The notes beneath the pieces are model-generated. The model saw nothing but the letters and a program-made list of their open reading frames with translations. It was not told where the DNA came from and made no database searches. This document shows, one piece after another, positions 12,082 to 25,164 of a stretch of 64,000 bases of DNA (position 1 is the first letter of the stretch; every line of letters begins with the position of its first letter). Source of the DNA: Hymenoscyphus infarciens. Its lineage: Eukaryota > Ascomycota > Leotiomycetes > Helotiales > Helotiaceae. Position numbers and translations under genes: made by a program. The stretch lies in NCBI GenBank assembly GCA_001414345.1, contig LLCB01000138.1:62001-126000 (forward strand). Reading direction: 5' to 3'.

Positions 12082-14153
12082 TGTGATAGTCCTAGTCACA
12101 TACGTCACTCACGTGACCAGGTTGTTCCGAGGCTTTGCCGAGGCTTCGTTTAATATATATAAATAAAGCCAGAGTGTCTATACTCTTCGCTTTTCTCTTT
12201 AGTTTAGTTTTTCTTAATATTAGATACTATTCTATAAGTACTCTCTTTATATATTTATAGAGAGCTATTATACTAAAACTAAACTCTCTCTCTTTACTTA
12301 GAAAGTCTTTTACTAATATTCTAATAATAATATATATATTTACTTATATTAAATCCTCTAAATTCACTATTCTTCTCTACGAAGCTAAACCTATTTACGC
12401 TAAGTAAATAAGAATACTACGACATTTCAAGCTATACGAGCATAAGCTAAAACTGATACTAATTTCTTATATACTCTAGAGAAAGGTCTTTTACTTTACT
12501 AAGAATACTTAGTAGTACTAGATATAGATATACTAAGAATAGACCTAATTTATAAGGCTTATAATCAGATACTTTTAGCTTATCTAGAGAGAAACAAGAC
12601 CTACTAGACTCTGTATTTAAGATATATCTAGTAAAATATAAAAGCTATTATTATAAGATATATATAAAACTACTATAAATATAGAAGAGTAGACGTTCTT
12701 TAAGATAAAACACCTAACTATCTATACCTACTCCTAGTACTACTATGTATATAGTAATATATAGCTATAGATTTTAAGTCCTTTCTAGTTAATAAGTATA
12801 GTTATAATAACATATTTATAATAATAGACTGCTTATCTAAGTAGCCTATTTTAATACTCTACTATAAGAATATTACTTCTAAATAGATAATAAGGTTATA
12901 TAGTAAATATATTCTATAATACTATAGAATTCTAGAAAGTATAATATTAGATAAGAGCCTTTACTTTATTACTACGTTTTAGAGAGAGTTTACTTAAATT
13001 CTAGATATTTAGCTTTAACTCTCTACTATAAACTATACTTAAACTAATAGCTAGACTAAGATTATAAATTAATACCTTAATCAACGCTTATAGCTATATA
13101 TTAATTATTATTATACTAATTAGTCTAAGATCCTTCTAATAATAGACTATATATAGTTAGTACTACTCTATAGTACTATTAGAATATCGCCTTTTAAGTT
13201 ATAAAAGAGATATATACTAAGAATCTTATTTAACTAGTAAATACTAGAACTAGTTAATATAAAAGAATAGCTATTATAAGAAGAGGTTATAATAGTTATA
13301 AAGATAATCTAGAAGGTCTTAGATATTAGCTAAGTAAATATATTAAAAGCTTAATAAAAGAAGAAATAAGATATAAATAAATATAGATAAGATATTGATT
13401 TTAGAGTAAGAGATATAGTCTTTGTTATAATAAAGGACTAAGTAACTTTATAACTAAGCTAAAAGCTAGACTACTAGATAGCTAGCCCTTTTAATATTCT
13501 TAAAGAAGTAGGTTCTACTTTCTAATTATAACTACTAGCTTCTATTAAAGTCTACTCTATCTTCGCTTTTAAGAAGTTATATAAGGTTATAGACAATCTC
13601 TTACTAGGATAGATAGTTATACTACTCTTACTAATCGTTATAAACGAAGAAGAGGAATAAGAGATTAAAGAAATACTAGCTAGTAAGAAGAGATAGTAGT
13701 CTCTCTATTACTAAATTAAGTAGAAAGGCTATAATAAAGACCTTAATTAGTATCTAGCTTAATAACTAATATATATATATAACTAGTAGAGAGGTTCTAT
13801 TTAGAGAAGCTAAAGATAGCTAGTTTCTTAGAAGCTCTTCTACTATAGAAAGTAGTATATAAGGCTAGAAGAGAGGATTATAATAAGCTAGAGGTTAATA
13901 CTTCTATATTAAAGAAGGATAAAGCCGCTTAGTTATAAGAGGCCTATTTAAAGAGGAGGTAGTATAATAGTCCTAGTTATATCTATTACTTATATAACTA
14001 GGTTATTTTAAAGCTTTGCTAAGGCTTCGCTTAATATATATAAATAAAGCTAGAGTACTTATACTCTTTACTTTTCTCTTTAGTTTAGTTTTCCTTAATA
14101 TTAGGTACTATTCTATAAGCACTCTCTTTATATATTTATAAAGAGCTATTATA
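12082..14153 (+). mobile_element. Internally deleted Ty3 chromovirus, 2,072 bp
   Basis: Two 191-bp LTRs (12,082-12,272 and 13,963-14,153) enclose 1.7 kb. The flanking 5-bp duplication ATAAG is at 12,077-12,081 and 14,154-14,158. A polypurine run (AAAGAGGAGGTAG) precedes the 3' LTR. The interior carries only the integrase and its C-terminal chromodomain; gag, protease and reverse transcriptase are absent. It therefore depended on another copy for movement. Confidence 0.87.
12740..13800 (+). pseudogene. Chromovirus integrase core and chromodomain remnant
   Basis: Read through stops, 12,757-13,200 gives an integrase core (start reads AIDFKSF). From 13,330 a KKKQDINKYRQDIDF-type linker follows. 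At about 13,647-13,790 a chromodomain-like segment contains EIKEILASKKR and KGYNKDLN with stops at the expected Trp positions. In chromoviruses this domain directs insertion to methylated histone H3 regions. The frame is closed by many TAA/TAG codons. Confidence 0.75.
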
Positions 14154-14287
14154 ATAAGTAGAGAAAGGTATATATATACCGTCTCTTATACCGAGTAACC
14201 TCTATTCTATTAACACTACTTCTTATCGCTTTTAACGTTATATTAAGCGCTTTTTAACTTAATAACACTCTTTATCTATCTATTAGT

Positions 14288-15950
14288 ATGTCTTACTAAA
14301 AGAATACCTCTAAAGTATAGTAAATAAGTCGTTTATAAGAGCGTTATTACTAAGGCTAGTAATAGAGCTACTAAAGCGCTCTAAGCTCGACTAGTAGAGG
14401 ATAATAATATTAATAATAACGAGCGTAATAGATAGATTAATAAAGTACGCTATAATACTCGAGTAGCTATATAAGTATAATATACTACTTAGAACGCTAC
14501 TATTAACTAAGGTAATATTATAAATAGTGTCGCTAATTATCTATCTTATTAAAGAAGATAGCTATAAGTATAGTAGAACTAGAGTTAAGCCTAAGATAAT
14601 AATAGAATAGACTTCTATTTATAAGATAAAGATAATAATAACGACGACGACGATAATAAAATTAATATAGCTCTTTTCTAAGATTCTATCTAAGTAAATA
14701 AGCTAATTAAAAATAGACCTTTAAATAGCTCTCTTCTCTTTTAAGATAACTAATATCTTTAAGTTAATAAATATATAAGTAGATATAATAGTAGATACTA
14801 AGGTTATATAAGAGAATAATTTAATAGAGAATACTCTTAGAGTTTTTTCTAAGATATTCTTAGAGATACTTATAAAGCTTCCTCTAAAGTAACTTCAGTT
14901 AAAGTAATTTTAGTATAGAATACTCTAACTTTTAGAGCTTCTAGAGGTTTTAGAGCTACTTATAAGCTAATTTTAGTATAGAATAGTCTTATAATATTAG
15001 CGCTACTACTTAGAGTAACTTAGTAGAAGTTCTAGGACATAGCTAGAGTAATTAAGATAATATTATAGATATACTAGTAGTTACTAATTAAGAAGTAGAT
15101 AGATAGAGCTAATGATTTAATATACTAGAAAGAGAGATAGTATATACTAATAATACTTAATAAGCTAACCTTCTCTCTTATTAGAAAGTGCTACTAATAG
15201 ACGAAGAGATTAATCTAGAAGAGAACCTATTAGAAGGAATATTAGTAGTAAATAATAATAGTAAGAATATTCTCTCTTATATACTTAATATAATTAATAG
15301 TCTCTTTCTAAAGTATAAGAAGTACTTAATATAAATTATATAAGATATATTTAAGCTAAGAGATCTCTACTATCTAGATAATAATACCTCTCTAATCGAC
15401 GATAACGAAAGTACTATCTTCTTTAATAAGAAAGCTAATATATTAAAAATTAGAGTAAAAAGGATACTAAAAGTATTTAGACCTAATACTACTATGTAGT
15501 TCTAATACTTCTTAGTATATACTATATATATAATTATCTTCTTTTGTAGAGATATCTATATTTAGCTTAATAACTTTAACTATAGAATTATAAGCCTAGC
15601 TAAGAATTATACCTAAGTAGAAATAATCTAATTAGTACTATTCTAGTAGAAGAAAGTAGTTAGTAGAGGTAGATTAAGAGAAATAGAATTATAGAACATA
15701 TCTAAGAGTATAATTATATAATACTATTAGATAAGAAGACTAGACTATAGTAATAGTAGAGAAGAAGAAAGAGAGAGTTATTAAAGTTATACTTATAATA
15801 ATAATATCTCCTTATAAATATACTTTAAAGTAAGTAAACTAAGAGATTATAAGAACTTAAATTATATATAAATCTATCTATAAAAGAGAGATAATAAAAG
15901 TAATAAGAAGAAGATAAGAAAAAGCTAAGAAGTTAGTATAAAAGAGATTA
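14288..15950 (+). pseudogene. DIRS element gag-like reading frame, degenerate
   Basis: An ATG at 14,288 follows repeat A1 directly. The frame is dense in TAA/TAG that replace Gln codons and gives a Ser/Gln-rich N-terminal part, then a more ordinary sequence. It has no domain I can name; the call rests on its position before the reverse transcriptase. Confidence 0.5.
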
Positions 15951-16099
15951 TAGATATAGACTATAGTAGTACTAATAAAGATCTATTACTCTAATTTATA
16001 TCTTCTTATTTATACTCTTCTATATCTATTTAATTAAATACTAAAGTACTTTTCTCTTTATATAATATATTAAAACCTTTACTAAATATATTACCTTCT

Positions 16100-17350
16100 C
16101 TATTATCTCTAAAGGTATAAAAGGTACTATTACTCTAATATCTTAATTACTTACTTCGTGAAAATATTAATAATATACTTCGATTTAGAGTACTAATTAA
16201 GTATAAGAGTCTAGAAGTTTTATATATATTAAAGAACCTCTTATCTATAATTAAATTTAATAAGCTTTTAACTTTAAAAGTAAGAGACGATTTAAAAGCT
16301 AGCTTAATTAAGAAAGTTAACCTACGCTAAAGAGTATCTTTTAAAGTCTCTTTACTAGGTTTTATTTCTAAGCTAAAGCTTAATAATAATTAATACTAAA
16401 TATACTATTTATTCTATTTTAAAAGTTATTTAATAAATTATTATATATTAGATAAATATATATATTTAAAGTACGTCTTTATCTAAGAGATATTAGCTAT
16501 AGTATAAGAAGCTAGCTAAGAGTATATAATACTTAAAAGAGATATATTTAACGCTTTTTAAATAGTATAAATTATACTATAAATATACTAGCTTTTAGGT
16601 TTCTAATAGAAAGGGATTTATTACGATTATATAGTACTACTCTTTAGCTTTACTATAGTACTATTTATCTTTAATTTTTTTATAGAAGCTCTTAAATAGA
16701 TAATATAGTTATACTTAAGATAGTATATTATAAGCTACTATTTAGATAACGAGTTTACTATATTTAAAGCTATTAAAGCTACGTCTTAATTTCGTAAGAA
16801 ATAAGCTATAGAGTATAAGACTCTTATACGAATACTAGGTATACTAATTAATAATAAAAAGAGCGTCTAAGGTACGCTCTTAGAAGTAATAGAATATCTA
16901 ATAGATACTATTACTTTTAAGATCTCTATACTACTAGAAAAGCTAGCTAGAATAAAGCTTAAAATACGCTAATTTATTAACTATAAGAGTATTACTTATA
17001 ATAAGCTTAAATCACTTACTAGCTTCTTATCTTTTTACACTCTAGTAGTATAATTAAGCTAAGCCTTCTACTATAACTTCTAGATATTTATATATATATA
17101 TAGCTTAACTACGTACTTTATATAAAAAGAAGACGTCTTTTAAAAGAAGTCTAAGAGAATCTTCAATAGTAGAATATAATACTACTACGGTTTAATAATA
17201 TATACTTCTCTATTAATATCTGCTTATATATATACCTCTTTTATAATACCTTTATTAAGAGCCTAGAGGCCTTCTTTTTAGAAGTAGATAATCTAAGATA
17301 TAGTTAGTAAGAGTATATATATACGCTACTTATAGAATACGCTCTTTAGT
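16100..17350 (+). pseudogene. DIRS-type reverse transcriptase / RNase H remnant
   Basis: The readable order is a KRDIFNAFQIV segment (about 16,540-16,570), a GIYYDYIVLLFS segment, and FIFNFFIEAL. The catalytic box at about 16,735-16,765 is read as YYLDNEFT (expected YLDD). It is followed by RILGILINNKKS and a FLSFYTLVV segment typical of the DIRS thumb/RNase H border. Stops are common. The pattern differs from gypsy and Copia enzymes elsewhere in the window. Confidence 0.75.
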
Positions 17351-17899
17351 TATCTCTCTTAGAGAATAGAAAGAATACTTAATTTAATATAAATATCTTT
17401 AAGATTAAAGTAGTAAAAGTATTCTTTAAATAATAGAGAAGAATATAAGTAATAAAGAGAGTAGTAATCTATATAGATAATACTACTATATAGATTAGAT
17501 ATAATAAGTAGTTCTTAAGATATCTCTACTAAAATCGCCTCTTATAAGCTACTTTATACTAGACTATCTAATATAATATTAATATGTAATTAGAGTATAT
17601 ACTAAGAGTAGATAATATCTTAGTAAATACTCTCTTATATAATCTATAGAGAATAGTAGCTAATTAGTATCTATACTAGTAGTCTCTTAATTTAATAATC
17701 TCTCTCTTAATTATCTTAAATATATAAAGAATAAAGTTAAGATATCTAAGATATATATAAGACTCTTATAAGAGGTTCTAGATTAAGAGACTCTAGTAAA
17801 TATAGCCTACGACGACTTTAGTACTTTATAAGTAAGTTTTAAGAAGAGTATATAGAGGGATTAGTTAAATTAGCCTTTTTACGATTTACTTAATATATA

Positions 17900-18566
17900 T
17901 TAAATATAACCTAGATCTAACGCTATTCGAGTTCTTACTTTTATAATAAATTATAGCAGACGTTTAAGTAATATAGAGCTTTTATAAGAAGAAGAAGATA
18001 GAGCCTTTATTAATAGTATAATTATACTAGATTATATTTTAAGCTTTAAAGACTAGGCCTCGAGTTCTATAGCTAGAATAGCTTAATAGTCTTAACTTTA
18101 AAGCTACTATAAAGCTAGCTTTTATAGAATTCCTTTATATAGTAGAGATTACGTATAAAGGCGCTAATTTAGCTAATTATAGAGTATTTATATATATACG
18201 TCTTTAATAACGAGACGTTACTTTTACTAAAGAAGACGAATATATAATAGTATATCTTTAATCGAGTAAATTAGACTACGAGTATATAGAAGTAGAGATA
18301 TTAGTATTAGATATAAAGTTACTTTTATACTCTATAGTAGTACTTTAAGCGCTTTTTAATTTTAATTCCTAATCTTTTATAATACTACTCTTTTACTAGA
18401 AAAGTAGCTCTTTTATAAGAAACCGATATATTAGCTCTTTATACTACTATCTTTAAATAGTTAGTATTAGTAATAGTATATTTTATTTAGAATATAGTTC
18501 TTATAGAGATATTATATAATATACTTTTAATAGTAGTATATTAGATATAGATATTTAGATACTTAG
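17900..18566 (+). pseudogene. Tyrosine recombinase remnant of the DIRS element, first part
   Basis: A phage-integrase-like segment is readable with RRDVTFTKEDEY and SSKLDYEYIEVEIL words and a downstream region that should carry the HxxR box near 18,500. The gene is cut by the Copia insertion at 18,566. The remainder continues after 24,509. Confidence 0.7.
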
Positions 18567-18960
18567 TATAAGAGGTTATATACGTATAGAGTAGACTATA
18601 GAGTAGGCTAAAGAGTAGGTTAGAAGTACGTAAGTTGAATCGGTATAGAGTAGGTTAGGTGATTACTAAATTACGTTTCTAAGAAGTTAAAGTATAAGTA
18701 TAAAAGACTTAGTGAATTTTAACTTGATTTCTAACTAAAAGATAGAAGAGAGCTATATATACTTCTAGAGTAAATACTAGAAGCTTCTATAGCTTATAAA
18801 TCAAAGGGGTTACTAGAAGGTTCTAGGGATCACGTGTTCGCTTAACCGTAACCGAGAACGTAACCGAACCTTCTAGATAATACTAGAAAGAACTAGTATA
18901 GACTAAGGTTTAAACCTAAAGCCTATTAGTAAGTAAGGTAATTATTACCTAATACTAATA
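18567..18960 (-). repeat. Copia 3' LTR
   Basis: 394 bp. On the minus strand it is preceded by a purine-rich TTAAGAGAGTG (18,961 onward on plus), a likely polypurine tract. Confidence 0.92.
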
Positions 18961-19199
18961 CACTCTCTTAATAAGTACTTTACTTAATAATAGAGGAAAT
19001 ACTTACTTAACTTTAAAGTAGAAGTAAGTAAATAAAGTAGAAGTAAATATTAACTTAACTTTAAAGTCTAAGTTAATAGACTAAGTAAGAGCTAAAAGTA
19101 GACTAATAACTAATCTAATCTTAAAGAACGAATACCTCTTTAAAGAGAGTAGTAAAAATAAATAAAAGTATCTCTTTAATAGAGAATACTAAATATATA

Positions 19200-22100
19200 G
19201 CTTATATAAAGCTAAGTTCTTTAAGAAAGTTCTTATACTTTACTTTATTTAAAGCTTTAGTAAAGCCGTCTGCTTTTTGTTCTTTAGTAGAGACGTATAT
19301 AACGTCTATAATACTCTTAGTAATAAGGTCTCTTATAAAGTAATATTTCACGTTTATATATTTAGTACGTTTATGAAATATAAGGTTCTTGCTTAAGTCT
19401 ATATAGCTTTTATTATTAATATATAGAGGGAACTTTACTTGTTTATAAAAGCCTAACTCTTTAAGTAAAGCTATAATATATATAGCTTCTTTAGTAGCTA
19501 GATTAAAAGCTATATATTCGGCTTTAGTAGAGCTTTAAGCTATAATAGACTAAAGCTTACTACGCTAAGTAAAGAGACTACCTGCTATATAGAATATATA
19601 GCTACTAGTAGACTTCTCGGTACTAATATCTCTAGCGTAATTAGCGTTAGTAAAGCTGCTTATATAAGAGAATAAGTTACTATAGTATTTAATACTATAA
19701 TTAATAGTAGTATTAAGATATCTTAGAACTCTTTTAATAGCTTTAAAATGATTAGAGCTAGGATTACTAGTATACTTAGCTAATCTTATAACTGAATAAG
19801 CTATATTAGGTCTAGTTCCTAGAGTAATATATAGTAAATAACCTTGAAATAGCTTTATATCTAATTTAGACGCTTTATCTTTATTAGGTACTAGTTTTAC
19901 TTTAGCTATTATAGGCGTATATATAGAATTAGCTTCTTTAAAGCTATACTTTTCTAATACTTTAGCTATATAATTACTTTAGTCTAGCTTTAGAACTCGA
20001 TTATTATAAGAGTCTTTACTTATAGTAACGTTTATACCTAGATAGTCTTTTATAAGTCCTAAGTCTTTAACTATAAAGTGCTTTTCTAGGTCTTTAATAA
20101 GTTCTTTAGCTAATAGAATAAAAGGAGCTATTATAGCTATATTATCTATATATATACTAAGTATAATAGACTTCTCTCTATTAATCTAAAGATAAGATTT
20201 AGAGTTTAAAAGACTATACTTTAAGTCTTTAAGAACTTTAGTTAAAGTATAGTACTAGATCTTAGCTAATTACTTTAAGCTATATAAAGCCTTTAAAAGT
20301 AATAGACTAGTAATACTATTACTTTCTTCTATAAAGTAGTTACTTACTTTTAAGTAAGTACTTAGTTCTTTAGAAGGCTTTATATATAGATTACTAGTAT
20401 TTATAGGTCTATAAGTAAAAGTAGATACTATATCTATCTTATATATAATAAGACTATAAAGTATAGCTAAAGTAAAGACTAGTTTCTACGAAATCTGTTT
20501 AATAACTCTAGTATAAGAGTCTATATAGTCTCTTCTATAGATCTACTTAAAGCCTTTAGCTACGAATCGACTTTTTATCTCTATATAACCGTCTTTAAGG
20601 TCTTTAATCTTATAAACCTATCTAGTTTTAATAGGTATAATAGAAGAAGTAGAAGAAGAGGAAGAGTCTAAAGAGCTATTAGTTTTCTAAGTCTTATTAG
20701 ACTCTAAAGTGTTTAGCTCGCTTTATATAGACTTAATCTAGTAGTCTTTATAAGGGTTACTAGGACTAATAGCTTCTTTATAAGTTTTAGGTTCTAAAAT
20801 AAAACCTATAGGCTTTTTAATAGTAACTTTAGAAGTTATTATTATCTTTTTTTATAAGGTTTTCACCCTCTATTTTAGAGACTAAAAGAGTAGAAGTAGT
20901 ATAGTTATAAAAGGAAGCTATATTAGCTTTTTTAGTATAGCTTCTATTATAGTTATAGCTAATAGCTTTTCGAGGTCTTAGATTAATAGATTCCTTTATA
21001 GCCTCTTCGTCTTCGCTTTCTACTATAGGATTAATATCTTTTATAGCTTCTTCTTCTTCTAATTCTTCTATATTTATAGAAGGCTCTTTGTCTTTAGAAG
21101 GTTTATTTATAATCTCTAAAAGAGTATTATAGTCTTCTAAATCGGAATCTAGTAGAGTACTATAGTCTTCTTTAGACTTATAGTCTTCTTTATATTCTAA
21201 TTCTTCTTTAATAGTAATATCTCTAGTAGAGTCTATAGTCTTTTTATTAAAGTTATAGACTAAATAGTTATTAGAAGAATTAAAGCCTACTAGTATACCT
21301 TTATTAGCCTTAACTCCTAGCTTTCCTAGCTTATCTTTAAGTCTTACTTCTTTTAGCTTAAGATAATAATAAAGAGAGCCTAGTACTTTAATATAAGATA
21401 TATTAGGCTTTTCTTTTAGAATAGCTTTATAAGGAGTACTCTTTATAGTAGAGTTATAAGTCTAATTCTTTATATAAATTATAGACTTAACTAAGTAAGG
21501 CTAAAGATATAGCGGTATATTCTTTTCAGCTACTATAGCTATAAGTCTTTCTAGAATATATCTATTAAGACGCTCTAATATACTGTTCTGTTCTTGACTA
21601 TAAGGGCTTATATAATCGTTATATATCCCGTTCTCTTTATAAAATAGATCCTACTTAGTACTCTTAAACTCTTTAGCGTTATCTAAGTATAATCCTTTAA
21701 TAGAGATATTAAATTAATTCTTTAATAGCTTATATAGTTCTATTAAAGTATCTAAAGCCTCTAATTTAAGCTTAATAGTATAGATATAGACTAGTCTAGT
21801 CTTTCGACAAGTAAAGGTAATAAAGTAAGATTCTCCTTTATTTCCTTTAACTCTAAAAGGACCGACTATATCTAGGTTAAAGTAAGTAAGAGAGTCACTA
21901 TTACTAAGACTCTTTAAAGGTATATAGCTTACTTTCTTAGTTAGTTTACCTAGATAGTAAGGTTTATAATTATCTATAGTCTTATTAGACTTATTACTAA
22001 GCTCAAAGTCTATAGTATTATCTATAGTTTTAACTAAATACTCCGGGTTTAAGTAATTAAGTCTCTTATATAATAGAGTAAGATTTTCTTCTTTAATAGA

Positions 22101-22620
22101 CTTATTAATACTATAAACCACTTTTTTAAGCTTACTATAGTCTATAGCTAGTTTAGGAAGATAATAAGTATTATTTTACTAAATAACTTTAATCTTAATA
22201 TTAGCTTTATTATTACTAATATAAGTATAGTCTTTATTAAGCTTAATATCCTAAACTTTACTAGCTAAAGAGTAAGCTAAAATTAGAGTATTATTAAAGC
22301 TAGGAACGTAGTATACGTTCTTAATAAGTAGCTCTATCCCTTTATAAGTAATAAGTATATTACCTTTACTTAATAAAGGTTCTTTAATATTATTAGCTAC
22401 TATAATCGAGCTATTTAGATCTTTAAAATCAAGAAGCTAGTCTTTATTAAGTATAAAGTGTTTAGTAGCTCTAGAGTCTAATACTAGTCTATTATTAGAG
22501 CTAGTAAAGCTAGCTATTATATTATTATTCTTACTATTAGTACTAGCTAATATAATAACTCTAGGTAAAGCTTTAGAGTTATTAGAGTCTTTATCTTTAT
22601 CTTTGTCTTTATTCTTCTTT
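19200..22620 (-). pseudogene. Copia pol remnant: protease, integrase, RT, RNase H
   Basis: The protease site near 22,457-22,490 reads LDSRATKHF (Gly of the DSGAT-type site changed to Arg). Then come a GAG-pre-integrase segment, the integrase core (21,870 region), and an integrase segment DNAKEF ... YSQEQNSILERLNR near 21,550-21,660. Reverse transcriptase follows, with the YxDD box read as YIDNIAI near 20,133-20,160. RNase H ends with KYINVKYYFIRD near 19,329-19,365. Frames are interrupted, so pol is inactive. Confidence 0.88.
21714..22121 (-). pseudogene. Longest surviving open stretch of Copia pol (135 aa)
   Basis: The frame covers the GAG-pre-integrase segment (LLYKRLNYLN, with the usual Trp-His now Tyr-Lys-like) and the start of the integrase core (NLDIVGPF, then a GESYFITFTC strand). 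The first catalytic Asp is in LDIVGPF. It is open only because few Gln or Trp codons lie here. It is a fragment of pol, not an independent gene; upstream sequence without a stop continues the same frame. Confidence 0.8.
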
Positions 22621-23429
22621 TTATTCTTCTTAAAAGAATTATTACTAGTATTATTACTAGTATTATTAGAGCTCTTTCTAAGCTCTAGGTAAAGTATAAA
22701 GCATTTACTCTTAATATGCCCCTTTTTATTATAGTAGGTATATAGAGAGCTAGTTTTAATAGAAGCTTTATTAGCTTCTTAATCACTTCTTTAAGTTATT
22801 CTAGACTCTTCGTCTATAAAGTCGCTTATTATATCGTCTAAGTCTATAGAACTAATATCGTTTCTTATATCTTTATACTTTCTAGATATAAGAAAGCTAG
22901 AAAGGCTATTAAAGATAGTAACTAGTATAAAAGTATTAGATACTTTTTCGTCTAAGCTTCTTAAGTATATAGCTAAGGACTAGATTTCGGATATATACTC
23001 TTCTATAGTACTAAAGTTACTATAGTAGGCGTTAGTTATCTTATTATAATATTAACCTACTAGTTCTAGACTAGAGCTATTAAAGTCGGTCTTAATTTTA
23101 TCTTAAAGATTAGAAGGAGAGTTAACGTCTATATATCTCTTTAAATTATTAGAAGAGATAATAGCTTATAAAGTAGCTAAAGCTTTATTACTCTTAGCCT
23201 TATAATCGTCTAGTTTATCTTTGTATTTCATAGCTAGTTCGTCTAATTTAGGCTCGTATTTACCTTCTTTTATCTTATTATAGTATAAAGACTTCCTAGG
23301 TTCTTTAATAGTACCTAAGATATAAGGTATAAAACCGTTTATCTTTAGATAAAGCTCGGCTTCTATAAGCTACTCTATATAATTAGAGTAGTTGATTAGC
23401 TTCTCTCTTTTAAATAAAGTAGAAGACAT
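22620..23429 (-). pseudogene. Copia gag remnant
   Basis: The minus-strand ATG at 23,429-23,427 opens a UBN2-like gag frame with only a handful of stops at Gln/Trp positions. Its zinc knuckle near 22,720 reads YTYYNKKGHIKSKC; two of the expected cysteines are now Tyr (TGT/TGC to TAT/TAC). Confidence 0.8.
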
Positions 23430-24115
23430 ATTTAAAACCTCTTTTTAAAGTCTATATATATATATATATATATATATAGATTAAAACATACTCTTTTAAG
23501 TACTTATTAGCTTTTTTAGTTAGAGAAGAATAGTAAGCTTTATATTCTCTTTTAAATAAAAATAACTATACTATCTTTCTTTCTTACTAGGCTAGCTTAT
23601 CTTATATAAGAATAGAATAACCTATATACTAATTAAGCTATACTTAACCCTTTCTAAGGATAGCTTTTTATAAGTATAGATAATAGTAGTCTTATATAAT
23701 CTAAAAGTCTACTAGAAGAGATAGCTACTTCTTACTAGCTTCTTTATATATATAAGTCCTTATATAAAGGTAGCTATAAGCCTAGGCTCCTTAGTTTAAG
23801 AAGAAGGCTATACCACCTACTATAGGATAACGTAATTGTATAGATATAGCTATAAGTCTAAGTATAAGTAGTATATATACGAGTTTTCGTATATATTTAC
23901 TTATATCTCTAGCTTTACTCTCGCTAGAGCTTCTATCTTAGAGACGCAGGACATAGATCTCTTACTAAAGACTTTACTATTAGAGAGGGGTAGAGAGGGT
24001 AGAGTATACCACCGAATATAACGGTATTTAGACTAGAAGTCAGTAATAGCACGTAATATCACGTAAAACGAGTTCGGCTCCAGAGACCTAAAGTTGGCTC
24101 TCTAGGCTTATAACC

Positions 24116-24509
24116 TATAAGAGGTTATATACGTATAGAGTAGACTATAGAGTAGGCTAAAAGGTAGGTTAGAAGTATATAAGTTGAATCGGTATAGAGT
24201 AGATTAGATAATTACTAAATTACATTTCTAAGAAGTTAAAGTATAAGTATAAAAGACTTAGTGAATTTTAACTTAATTTCTAACTAAAAGATAGAAGAGA
24301 GCTATATATACTTCTAAAGTAAATACTAGAAGCTTCTATAGCTTATAAATCAAAGGAGTTACTAGAAGGTTCTAGGGATCACGTGTTTACTTAACTATAA
24401 CCGAGAACGTAACTAAACCTTCTAGATAACACTAGAAAGAACTAGTATAGACTAAGGTTTAAACCTAAAGCCTATTAGTAAGTAAGGTAATTATTACCTA
24501 ATACTAATA
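24116..24509 (-). repeat. Copia 5' LTR
   Basis: 394 bp. The sequence just inside (minus strand GGTTATAAGCC) sits where the primer-binding site should be; I could not assign a tRNA. Confidence 0.92.
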
Positions 24510-24662
24510 CTTAGAAAGTAGACTTTAAACACTTTTAAGAGATATTTTACTCTAAGCTATTAGAAGCGATACCTTTTAAATAGACGCTTTTTAATAGATA
24601 GAGCTCTCTCTCTCCTAGTCTAGTAGGCTTTAGAAGATCTCTATAGTTAGTAGATAGTATAT
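24510..24662 (+). pseudogene. Tyrosine recombinase remnant, C-terminal part with catalytic Tyr region
   Basis: Joined conceptually to 18,566, this segment reads ILRKQTLNTFKRYFTLS. That matches the recombinase ending in which a Tyr in an FKRYF-type context is the nucleophile. The split is caused by the Copia element and its CTTAG duplication. Confidence 0.7.
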
Positions 24663-24774
24663 TCTCTATTATAACTATATTACTTTACTATTTACGCTAC
24701 TTATAGTCTTTTATATATTACTTTTAAGGCTTTATTCTTTCTTATATTTATAGTAGCTTCTCTTTAATTAGTTA

Positions 24775-24970
24775 AGTAATCTTACTTAAAGTAGCTAATA
24801 ATACTTACTCTTTTTACTCTTATATTAGTAAGATACTTAGAAAGCCTTCTATTTAGCTTAAAAAGAAGAAATATAAGAGAGTATAGAGTAAGATACTAGA
24901 AGCTTATTAGTAAATATAGAGATTTTTAAAATAGCTTTAAATACGTATATATAACGAAAAGTAATAAATA
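24775..24970 (+). repeat. DIRS split repeat B1
   Basis: Ends AAGTAATAAATA and matches B2. It abuts A2 directly. Confidence 0.75.
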
Positions 24971-25110
24971 AAAGAGAATTATAGTAAATTAAGAAATTAG
25001 CTTAATAAGTAGAGAGAGATATATATATACTATCTCTTATATTAAGTAACCTCTATTCTATTAATACTACTTTCTATCGCTTTTAACGTTATATTAAGCT
25101 CTTTTTAACT
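24971..25110 (+). repeat. DIRS split repeat A2
   Basis: About 140 bp. It matches A1 from the AAGAAAT word near the element's left end to TTTTTAACT; A1 is interrupted by the chromovirus remnant. Confidence 0.78.
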
Positions 25111-25164
25111 CTACTCTTATACTCTTTTATAATACGCTTACTAGGATTAGTTAGTACTTTTTTA

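Larger units (their letters stand above)
18567..24509 (-). mobile_element. Copia LTR retrotransposon, 5.94 kb, mildly RIP-mutated
   Basis: Two LTRs of 394 bp each (18,567-18,960 and 24,116-24,509) and the 5-bp duplication CTTAG (18,562-18,566 and 24,510-24,514) define the element exactly. On the minus strand it carries gag, then protease, integrase, reverse transcriptase and RNase H, which is the Copia order. The two LTRs differ by transitions only in the parts I compared. Stops are fewer than in neighbouring elements, so it is one of the youngest large insertions here. It is inserted in the recombinase gene of the DIRS element. Confidence 0.93.

Noticed and set aside
24061..24115. tRNA primer-binding site next to the Copia 5' LTR
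   Set aside because: The sequence inside the LTR does not clearly match a known tRNA 3' end or anticodon-loop half after RIP; left unassigned.
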